DNA of 64,000 bases from Thereva unica. Its lineage: Eukaryota > Arthropoda > Insecta > Diptera > Therevidae. Within the stretch, counting starts at the first letter, position 1, and each line of letters begins with the position of its first letter. The stretch covers positions 34,870,039 to 34,934,038 of the forward strand of contig OX465282.1 in NCBI GenBank assembly GCA_949987705.1, read 5' to 3'. The position numbers were made by a program, and so were the translations under genes. Below, piece by piece: positions 56,409 to 64,000 of the stretch. The notes under the pieces were generated by a model, which saw only the letters and a list, made by a program, of their open reading frames with translations, was not told where the DNA came from and did not search any database.

Positions 56409-56923
56409 ATTTTCACCTTTCTGTTTGCGGTTTGGTCAGATACTGCTTATTACTGATTATTCTCAGCTCCAACGTGAACACCCCATCTGCACAGCACTAC
56501 TCACAGCTTTTGTCACAGCTCTCTACTCGTTTATCGCAGCTCCAACATAAACAGACCCTTAGCTTCCTTGTGCAGATAAAAAGAAGAAAAGCGCCATTTA
56601 TATTTGACATCAAATTTGGTAACTATAGAAAATTTCATGTTTTATGCCATTATAAATTACATATGTATAAATGCAGCTTTGATTTAGATTAAAATGACTC
56701 CAACAAAACGAGGTAGCAATTCCAAGAATGGCGATAATTCAAAAAGACCTCGAAACGCAATTTCGTTGCAAAATGTTATTTTGTCCTTATTGTTATTTTT
56801 ATGTTTTTTTTTTTTAAATGTTGCTTTTCGTTAATAAAAGATTTAATTTTTGTTAGATTCGATATACGTCGTTTCGGTTTACGTCGCGTTTTCCCGGTCC
56901 CGAAAACGACGTAAATCGAGGCT

Positions 56924-57599
56924 CGTAATACATTATGTAGGTAATTTGGTAATACTTCAAATAAATGCATTTTGACCCTAATGTCTCCAACTTTTATAGG
57001 AATAGTTGGTTTTTCGTTAATGGCTAAGAAGAGTGTAATTTTGAAGATTATATATTACATGGCAAGCACTTGTTTTGTGACACAGAGTTTATACTCTCCA
57101 AATGTATTGATAACTTTTTCACCGTGCAGCCCTGAGTTCTGAGTACAAAATCACAATTTTATTTATACACGGCACAATAAAACGCTCAAAATTAATTAAT
57201 TTTACGTATGGCCTCTGTTATATTTAATTCCCATATATGAGCACAATTTTGCAATATGCGACATTAAAAGGTAATAAAAGTTGGTTTTTTGGCATTGCTT
57301 TTTCCAACTATAAAAAATTTGTTTTATTTTTCAATTTAGTTTTACTTTTATCGAAAAATTTGGTTATTGAAGACTTCTAGATTTAAATTCATAAATGGTA
57401 TAGAAAATTGCCGCCGAATTTCGAGTGCTGAGTCCTGCTCTTTGCAATAATTGTAAATGTTTTAACGTTCATGGCTTTAACAGAATACGCAGATAGTTTT
57501 GGTCACACTTCAAATAAATGCATTTTTAATCTAATGTTCCCAAATTTTTAAGGAATAGTTGGTTTTTCGTTAATAGTTAAGAATAGTGATGTACAAAAA
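56924..57599. repeat. Spacer with a spaced direct repeat
   Basis: ACTTCAAATAAATGCATTTT…GGAATAGTTGGTTTTTCGTT is present at about 56954-57033 and again at about 57507-57587, with few changes, 550 bp apart. No coding sense. It could be the remains of terminal repeats or a local duplication. Confidence 0.65.
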
Positions 57600-58160
57600 T
57601 GGTCATTCAGTTTTCTCCTCCAAGCTTCTCGCTCACAGGCTAGAGTCCTCCAATTTCGTACGCCCAACAGGTGTTCAGCGTCTGTATCTACGGCAGGTTT
57701 TCCTCGGCCATCCTGCTGTCTCCGATTATGATTCCCTTATATATTTTCTTCACTGGTCTGTTTTCGTGCATTCGCGTCCTGCCCGTCGTAGTCTATTTAT
57801 TTTGATTTAGTTGACGATGTCTATTTCTTTGTAGAATTGGTACAGTTCGTCATTGTATCTGATTTTCCACATACCGTTTACGTTTAATGGTCCAATAATG
57901 TGTCTTAAGATTTTTCTCTCAAAAGCTCCTAATTAGTTTGCGACTTCAGGCCTTATAAGAGATTTGTATAGTTCAAATTTAGTTTTCCTGTATAACAATC
58001 TTGATTGAAGTACTTTACGCAGTGATTAAAAACTTTGATTGCCCTGTTGTATTCTGCTTTTAACTTCCTCCAGCTCTTCGTTTGTTGACGACACTATTGT
58101 TCCTAGGTATTTAAAGCTCTTCCCTACCTCTATATTGGTCTTGAAGTCTTGTCTTCGGCT
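57600..58160 (-). pseudogene. LINE post-RT scrap, heavily decayed
   Basis: Minus-strand phrases such as MHENRPVKKIYKGIIIG (57700-57780) and WTIKRKRYVENQI (57850-57890), with FERKIL-like and YKT-like traces upstream, fit the C-terminal domain of a LINE ORF2 of the RTE/Jockey-like type. Frames are broken repeatedly. Confidence 0.5.
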
Positions 58161-59051
58161 TGTATGTACATTAAGCAAACCCAAGAATAAGACTACCACT
58201 TAGCCATGCTCGCAAGACCAAGACCAAGGCTTAGCCGTGCTCGCAAGACTAAGGCCAAGACTATATTAGTTTTGTCTTGTTCACTAGTTATGAAGATTTT
58301 AATTTTGAAGTTTTGGATTAATTTTAAATGTTTTAACGTTCCGTGCAGCGAGCCGCACCGCGTCCGAACTAGTAACAACAACAAAATTCAAACAAAATTC
58401 GGTAATTTTTCTAATTTGTTTAAGAAATTATGTTTAACAATATTTTATTGAAAGTTGTGCTCAATAGAAACTGAGTCCTTTTTCGAGCGAATTTGAAACA
58501 CGCCTAGCATTCCTAGCGTCGCCGAGTTAGCAATTTTTTCAATTTTTTAAAAACCAGAATTTTAATGATTGGATATTGTAAATAGTCTTAGAGCATACGT
58601 AAAAAAATCAGGACCAACATGGGAGTTTTTCTTTTGGCGCAGTAACAAATTTAACTTTTCAAATTCACTTAATTGCAAAATTCATTATGCAAAAACTATT
58701 TTACCGACCGTGATCGGGTTTTGGTTATAAGTTAATCATGCCTTTAACTAACTAATTCCAAAATTAAATTGGAAGATAATGGTCTCTCCTTTCCTTGTGC
58801 TAACTTTAAAGTGAGGTACTTTTTTTCGCGGTTTTCGGCTATTTTGCAATGTAAAAATTCAAATTTCAAAAATCCACCTTAGGGTAAGTTTTAGCAAATC
58901 TAATAACGAACAAAACATGCTCAATAAATTTTTCGCCTAGAAGCCTTCGTTAAGAGATATTTAACAAGAAAGGCCAAAAAACAGGGAATTTTTAGTGAAC
59001 TTTTCAGTTTTTGGGCTACCAAAAGTTTCATGCTTGCGCACCCCTTAAATA
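58161..59051. other. Spacer with a 31-bp tandem pair
   Basis: TTAGCC.TGCTCGCAAGAC…AAG is duplicated head to tail at about 58200-58262, beside GTTTTGTCTTGTTCACTAG. The last piece echoes the interior of the hAT MITE at 10512, so this may be a scrap of that family. 58290-59050 has no recognised feature. Confidence 0.45.
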
Positions 59052-59553
59052 TTGTTGAGGATATCATTTCTGACCGATTCCACCAAAAAAGTCCTTTGCA
59101 TCACGCTAAAACCACTGGAAATGCTCCAGCGCCCGGACTATAATATGATAGTGTCAGTTAACAAAATAAACTGTGCGGATAAAAGAAAATTTATTTCAGT
59201 GTTATTAAATGATAAGCCGGTGAAACTGCAATTACATAGATACGGGGTCTGATATCTCCATCATTTCATATGATACATTGGTAAGCCATCTGCGATGGTC
59301 ACAGCTTTTACAGCCAGGTGAAAGATTGAAGCTAACCCATGAATTAAGGTGTGAGATTACAGTAGATGGTATCAACAACCAAGGAACTTGCTATATTACA
59401 GAAGCTCCTAACCTAAATTTATTTGGAATAGAATGGCTAGAACTTTTTAATTTATTAGACCAGTCATTAGAGACTACTTCAGGGGTATCCCATAGATTAC
59501 TAAAACCAAAAAACCAGCCAAAATTTACTCATGTGGAATTGTTTAAACAATAA
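59052..59553 (+). pseudogene. gypsy-type aspartic protease scrap
   Basis: Two frames read VNKINCADKRKFISVLLNDK PVKLQL, then a frameshift exactly at the expected D-T-G active site, then SIISYDTL-like sequence and (from 59278) LKLTHELRCEITVDGI, CYITEAPNLNLFGIEWLELF. NLNLFGI.W..LF closes the protease domain in K02A2.6-type Ty3/gypsy polyproteins. No LTR, RT or integrase accompanies it. Confidence 0.72.
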
Positions 59554-60202
59554 TTAGCAACAAAAATGGGTACTTTTTTCGTTTTTGGCGTATACAATAA
59601 AAAGTACTGGATGAATCGCGTTACTGTCAACAGGACATTTGTAGAGAATTAAAAAACCTACAAAATGTTTTTTTGTTTTTAGATCCCGATCCGACCGTTT
59701 TTCGACGAGAAAAGCTGGAAAAATTCCAAAAAATGCCCTTTTTTCAAAAATGCGTACCTCTCTTAATTTTTAATATTAAAGGGCGATTTTTTGGGAAATG
59801 ATAGCTTATTACATATACTATAAACTGCCAAAAGATGAAATTTGTCGCATTAATAGTTTCTGCATAATTGCAGTATAAACAAAATAGACCCTAATTTTGC
59901 ACATTGCGCCAATATTAGCCGAATGCCCTGATTGAAATTTGCAAAGCGGTTTCTGAAAGTAGAGATTAAAGGCTACAACGTGGCTATCTCACATTTTCAT
60001 ATAAGTTTGGAGAACTTTGTTAAAAATGCTTCTGAATATAGTGCATCTGGCGAAAATTTTAATCCGTTACGTATCGAGGCAGTGGAAGTACAGGTATCAA
60101 GCAACAAAGGAGGCGTTTCGTTTAATTACACGTAGAAAGCATGAGCAATTATATTGCATATTTAAGGGGTGATTGAATTTTATATTTTGTTTTTCATTTA
60201 TC
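59554..60202. other. Spacer upstream of the 60-64 kb gene
   Basis: AT-rich. A 67-codon frame at 59932-60135 (LKVEIKGYNVAISHFHISLE …) looks mildly protein-like but matches nothing I know. It could be a fragment of the same element. Confidence 0.4.
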
Positions 60203-60264
60203 ATGGATCCCAGTACTAGTAGTGATAACTTCAGCAATAAAAGGTAAATATAAAGTAAATATAT

Positions 60265-61016
60265 TTGAGTTTTATAAATTTCATCATTCAATTAAGCATG
60301 GTGGGTAGCTCCGATGTGGAAGATGAATGGGAAGATTTGAATGACAACTGCCTGCTTTGTGATGAGCCCATGGAGACAGGAAAATCGATCTTGTGTAAGG
60401 AAAGATGTATTGAAACTTTCATAAAAGCAAGTAAAAGAAGAAAGGATAGTCGAGAAAAGAAACTAAAAGAATTCATGCAGGCATATTTTCACAAGACTTG
60501 CACGGTGGATTATCCCAGAAAAAGGAGCATAAAAATTGTTGAAAAAAAGGAAAGAAGAAGGAAGAAGTTCTGCACAAAATCGCCAACGTAATCAAGAAGC
60601 GCGGGTATTTACATTTGCCACGTGTTGTTTTTTTTTGTAACAAAAATGTGTATGAATATTAAAATAACTCCCGTCGTGTAGTGAAAAAACAAACCATCGA
60701 CCATGTTCTTTTGCAGCTAAAATGTAATCCGCAAACTGAAACTAACAAAGTTATATCCGCGCGTCTCAACAATTTAAAATGTGAAAACGATGATTTTTTT
60801 AAAAAGCATAGAATGTATTATCATTCAAATTGTATGAACAGTTTTTACGCATACCGCCCATGTAATGCTAAGGGTGTCCCTTTATCGGAAGATATGTCAA
60901 ATTTATTAGCTTTCATTATCAACTACCTCCTTAGTCACAGCTATGAATGTCAGTTTTCATTGAAATCTATTCTAGCAAAAAAATTAAACGATAGAAGGTT
61001 CGAAAGAGTTTCCTAG
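60265..61016 (+). pseudogene. N-terminal double zinc-finger part of the 60-64 kb gene
   Basis: First part: CLLCDEPMETGKSILCKERC, IETFIKASKRRKDSREKKL and YFHKTCTVDYPRKRSI, a C-x-x-C … H-x-x-C arrangement with a basic tail. Second part: CCFFCNKNV (about 60623-60650), then KKQTIDHVLLQL and RMYYHSNCMNSFYAYRP, again C-x-x-C … H-x-x-C. Two such fingers in tandem suggest nucleic-acid or protein binding. Frame breaks near 60590 and 60650 and at about 61005. Confidence 0.65.
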
Positions 61017-62415
61017 ATTTGATTACATTGAAAACCACTTGAAAAAACAATTTGAAGACGAGATAGTTATTCACAGAGTAAATAATGATAGGTTGATTTG
61101 TTTTAAACAATCGTTAAGAAAAAATATTGAAGACAGCTGGTATAACAATCGTCAAAAAAATATTGAGCAAGAGAAGTTGAGAATAGTTGAATTAGCGGGC
61201 CACCAAATTTTGCAAGATATCAGAGTAATGAAGTGTAGTGACAATAATTCTTACAGATCGCCTAGCAATTTTTTAAATGATTTAGACAAAGATATTCCTG
61301 AGAGCTTAAAATTAATTCTGGATATTTTAATCAAAACTCACAAACACACTCCAAAAAATCAATCTTGGGTTCAGTGGGACAATAAAATAATAACTATTGC
61401 TCATATTATCATGTCTTGTGTAAGACCCCGATCATTTTCATCTCCTCTTTTACTAGCACTTTCTGCAATGATCCACAAGAAGTTTGCAGCCAAAGGTCTT
61501 ATCGATTGTCTTAACAACATAGGTCTTTGCGCGTCTTATACAGAAACTGTACGTTTTGAAACATCGGCAGTGTATGATCCTGAAAGTGTGACCTTATCAC
61601 CTAAGAGTTATCTGCAATTTGTATTTGATAATGCAGATCATAATACTGCAACTATTGACGGCAAAAATACGTTTCATTGTATGGGTGGTATAATGTGTGT
61701 AACGCCGGCATCGTCCGTGCAATCGAAAGAAAATATCGAAAAATTGAAAGGCTCTTTACCTACAATTACCAGTGGAGAATTCGGTTACCTTCCTTTGATT
61801 AGTTTTTCACAAAATGGTCCTTTTACTTTAAAAAATTAATAGTAAAAGATGTATATGAAATTAATCCTATTAGTTCAAAATTCAACATTAAACCTATCGA
61901 TTTATTATGGCATTACGCCGAATGTACTACACCTGAAACCACTATGAATTGGAAAGGATTCATGAGTAAATATCATGCTTCAAATACAGACTATTCTATA
62001 TCAAAAATTGTTCCACTACCGTTCGTTTATGCACCCCCTAGTGACTACTTAACTATTTTACCTGTATTAGTAGAAGCAAGGAAAAAGCTGATGAAAATTG
62101 ACAAAAGCATTGCTTCGTTACCTTTGATTTACCGCTCTTCTTAAAAGCTAGTGAAATATTAAATTCTATAACTTCTGATAATGATCCTCTCAAATTAAAG
62201 GGAACTATTGCTCGTTTGGGCGGCTTTCACTTATTAATGTCGTTCCTTGCAGCAGTAGGTATGATAATGAATAGCAGTGGCTTATATGAGGCATTTTGCC
62301 TATTATTCGCACCATTATCTGCTGAAAAAGCTCTCACCGGTCATGCCTTTTCAAGGGCAGTAAGGGGCCATCTTTTAGTACAAACTTCACTTGCTAGTAT
62401 AATTTTTGAGACAAT
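61005..62415 (+). pseudogene. Central region of the 60-64 kb gene
   Basis: An open frame of 266 codons from 61039 reads LEKQFEDE-like sequence, LILDILIKTHKHTPKNQSW, IIMSCVRPRSFSSPLLLALS, GLCASYTETVRFETSAVYD, YLQFVFDNADHNTATIDGKN and TFHCMGGIMCVTPASS. After a break at about 61838 come INPISSKFNIKPIDLLWHYA and SKIVPLPFVYAPPSDYLTIL, then (break near 62142) LGGFHLLMSFLAAVGMIMNS, GLYEAFCLLFAPLSAEKAL and TGHAFSRAVRGHLLVQTSL. The conserved D-N-x-D-H-N and D-G-x-x-T-F-H residues look like a metal site; that is inference. The SINE begins just after FETM. Confidence 0.65.
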
Positions 62416-62417
62416 GT

Positions 62418-62861
62418 GAAAGACTAGAATCTCAGGAAAGGCCCTTTATACTGTTGACAATCTATTTTCTTCTTATAGAGTGCAATGCCGAACAGCAGCT
62501 CTAGTCGGGGATGAAGGAACAGCCACAACCTTCCCGCGATATTTTCAGTCCACCTACTCCCAACCACTACTATCGCGACTTTTGGCATCGGGGCATCGAG
62601 AAACAACTCGCTGGAGTGTAATGCCTCCTGAAACGAGTTGAATCTCATCAACCAACCGATGACATGCGCTTTGGTGGAGCGGGGAAGGGCTAAGGAAGGC
62701 TATGACAGAAGGAATCAGGAATGTCAAGAGGGGAAGAAGAAAGAAGGAAAGTTATGTAGGTGGGAAAGTGGAAAAGGCTAGGACCGTGGCACCGCCGGGA
62801 ATCGAACCCGGGACCTCTGGGATAGCAGTCAGGCGCTTTACCTCTAGACTACCGAGGCTCC
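62418..62861 (-). mobile_element. tRNA-derived SINE, copy 2 (minus strand)
   Basis: Same family as 29889-30383: the minus strand starts GGAGCCTCGGTAGTCTAGAG, has the B box GGTTCGATTCC (on the plus strand GGGAATCGAACCCGGG, about 62796-62812), the same body (AACTCGTTTCAGGAGGCATT, GATTGTCAACAGTATAAAGG) and lacks a clear poly-A. It interrupts the 60-64 kb gene. The B box has one C/T-type change from copy 1. Confidence 0.85.
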
Positions 62862-64000
62862 AGGACATCAGGACATAATGATTACGCGAAATGCGCTCAT
62901 TTATATTTACAAAAAATGGTAGAATTAAAAGATGTAATGGATATTGAAGAGTACGATAAGTTTGTTCTGCAAGGTTTTTTTACAATAAGACGATCAAACC
63001 GATTTTGGTCTGAGATATGGGCAGATATGACGATCGAACAGGTGTTGATGAGGGCAATGAAATGCAGTGGGGGATTAACCCACGGCAGAGGTATTACGGA
63101 AAGTGACGTAAGTAAGTGGATTTTGTCCATGATCGCAATAATGGAGGTATGCAATCAGATAGAAACCTTTTGCGACGTATCATTTATATCTCTTCTGAAC
63201 AGCATGTAGACCACAGATCTAGTCGAATTTCTCGAGACGCTAAGGATTTATTAAAATTAAAAGAATTTTTTACTGCTCATAATCCGTTACCAGAATCCAA
63301 TTTTGCAATGGGAATTTTCTCTGGGTTAGTCGGCGATTCTTCAATAAATTGTTTTAATGCGTTTGAAATCGGAAAAAAATTGATGAATGAGAATGTAGGC
63401 AAAGATTTTTCAAATTTAAAATTTCTAAGAAAAAATAAAGTTCTTAATTTAAAATCAATAAGTACAAAAGTCAAAAATATAGAAAACGTTGAAGTTAACA
63501 TATCTCCTTTGCTAATTTTTCAAAGAATATCACTCAATATATCTGACAAAAATGATATGAAAGAGTACATTAAATACGAACTTGCTGGGCCCTCTAGCGT
63601 TATTTGATGAAGGTGGTATGCGCAAAACGAAAAAATCCGATTTCTATGCTTACTTTCATAGTATCGATAAAATTCCGGGTACACAAGAGTTAGTACACAT
63701 TGTTGACGGCGGATACTTTCTTCACAAAGTAGTTTGGCACAACTATATAAAAGTATTGAAGTTATTTTGAATAAATACATTAATTATGCAAAGAGGCATT
63801 ATAAATGGAACAGCTGCATTGCATTCGGCGGTTATCCTGAAGACGAGACGCTTACGACAAAATCTGTCGAACGCTCTCGGCGGAAGTTAGCAAGTATAAG
63901 AAGTGTGATACATTTTGATTTAAGTACAAAAATTAGCTTAAATCAAAATCAGTTTTTAAGTAATGAGATAAATAAAACCCGCCTCATTCGAATGTTATGC
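62862..64000 (+). pseudogene. C-terminal region of the 60-64 kb gene, incomplete
   Basis: From 62916: DIEEYDKFVLQGFFTIRRSN, FWSEIWADMTIEQVLMRAMK and CSGGLTHGRGITESDVSKWI. After a break: SSEQHVDHRSSRISRDAKDL, GIFSGLVGDSSINCFNAFEI and LLIFQRISLNISDKNDMKEY. A further break gives LALFDEGGMRKTKKSDFYAY and HIVDGGYFLHKVVWHNYIKV (about 63695-63760), then INYAKRHYKWNSCIAFGGYP, SVERSRRK and ISLNQNQFLSNEINKTRLI to the window edge. The VDGGYFLH … F-G-Y-P … R-R spacing recalls PIN/FEN-like nucleases (an initial acidic patch, then a second D), which is a hypothesis only. Confidence 0.62.

Larger units (their letters stand above)
52866..56558. mobile_element. PIF/Harbinger derivative with MADF gene, interrupted by a LINE
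   Basis: Inverted ends GGGTCTGTTTATGTTGGAGC / GCTCCAACATAAACAGACCC extend to about 38 bp (through CGAGTAGAG), flanked by TTA on both sides (52863-52865, 56559-56561), the 3-bp duplication of PIF/Harbinger. It encodes a MADF-BESS-type protein on the plus strand and the first part of a Harbinger transposase on the minus strand; the rest of the transposase is deleted. An RTE-like LINE (53655-55920) sits in the MADF gene. Without the LINE the element is about 1.43 kb. Confidence 0.88.
52567..56923. mobile_element. pogo/Tigger-like relic enclosing the Harbinger element
   Basis: 52567 reads GGGCCTCGATTTAAGTC and, after further GATTTACGT motifs, is mirrored at 56850-56922 (…GACGTAAATCGAGGCTCG). GCCTCGATTTACGTC-type ends are typical of pogo/Tigger elements. 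Just inside the right end a short plus-strand frame reads MTPTKRGSNSKNGDNSKR (from 56696), perhaps the start of a transposase. The rest is missing. Moderate confidence. Confidence 0.6.
60203..64000 (+). mobile_element. Large decayed ORF of an uncharacterised repeat family, cut by window end
   Basis: A single coding sense runs on the plus strand over 3.8 kb with about eight frame breaks and one SINE insertion, and continues past the window. Motif order: a possible short first exon (MDPSTSSDNFSNK, 60203-60243, followed by GTAAAT), two cysteine-rich N-terminal zinc-finger-like parts, a long helical middle, a YLQFVFDNADHNTATIDGKN block, a GGFHLLMSFLAAVG block, an AMKCSGGLTHGRG block, and a nuclease-like C-terminus. 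From memory this motif order recurs in many copies in cnidarian, crustacean and insect genomes, which suggests a mobile origin. I know of no assigned function. No element ends are visible. Confidence 0.65.

Overview
This is accessory DNA from an animal nuclear genome, most probably an insect and plausibly a fly. The reasons are AT-rich spacer, a spliced MADF/BESS-type gene (a domain pair typical of insects), fly-like repeat classes (Ty3/gypsy, CR1/I/RTE-like LINEs, Tc1, hAT, PIF/Harbinger, a Penelope-like element, a tRNA-derived SINE) and short GT-AG introns. I see no intact host gene and no bacterial or phage module. Almost everything I can name is a transposable element (TE) or a relic of one. 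Most insertions could be dated against each other because element A interrupts recognisable sequence of element B and is flanked by a target-site duplication (TSD).

Layout. 0.8-5.1 kb: a near complete Ty3/gypsy element with identical 93-bp LTRs, inserted into the integrase of an older LTR element. 5.4-9.0 kb: unassigned non-coding DNA. 9.0-17.1 kb: one minus-strand RTE-like LINE split by a 0.73-kb hAT MITE and by a 5.2-kb block. That block is bounded by hAT-type ends and holds a second hAT (12534-15504), which holds a CR1-group LINE fragment, which holds a MITE with 32-bp perfect inverted ends. 17.1-21.5 kb: diverged tandem repeats and TE ends. 21.5-31.3 kb: a 9.75-kb LTR element with 2.5-kb LTRs, a non-coding interior and a tRNA-Lys primer site on the minus strand (a LARD-like non-autonomous element). 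Its right LTR carries a MITE and a tRNA-derived SINE that are absent from the left LTR. 31.5-38.0 kb: an I-group LINE, a Penelope-like GIY-YIG fragment split by a 1.1-kb foldback element, a broken Tc1 transposon, and a LINE 3' end with an RNase H domain. 38.0-43.9 kb: a near full-length minus-strand CR1-group LINE with a PHD-type ORF1, split by a hAT and a MITE. 44-49 kb: LINE scraps and another hAT. 49.1-52.1 kb: a DNA transposon with inverted ends of about 0.5 kb and a decayed RNase-H-like transposase of a family I cannot name, next to a (TA)n tract and an N gap. 52.6-56.9 kb: a pogo/Tigger-like relic around a PIF/Harbinger derivative, which is itself interrupted by an RTE-like LINE containing a CR1-type 3' tail. 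57.6-59.6 kb: more LINE and gypsy scraps. 60.2-64.0 kb (cut by the window edge): a large decayed multi-domain ORF of a widespread but, to my knowledge, uncharacterised invertebrate repeat family, interrupted by a second copy of the SINE.

The elements do not form a pathway; they form a stratigraphy. The best candidates for undescribed biology are the 60-64 kb family, the 49-52 kb transposon, the LARD with internal repeated motifs, the composite hAT block, and the Harbinger derivative that kept its MADF gene but only the start of its transposase. Family names come from reading motifs by eye; no database search was possible.
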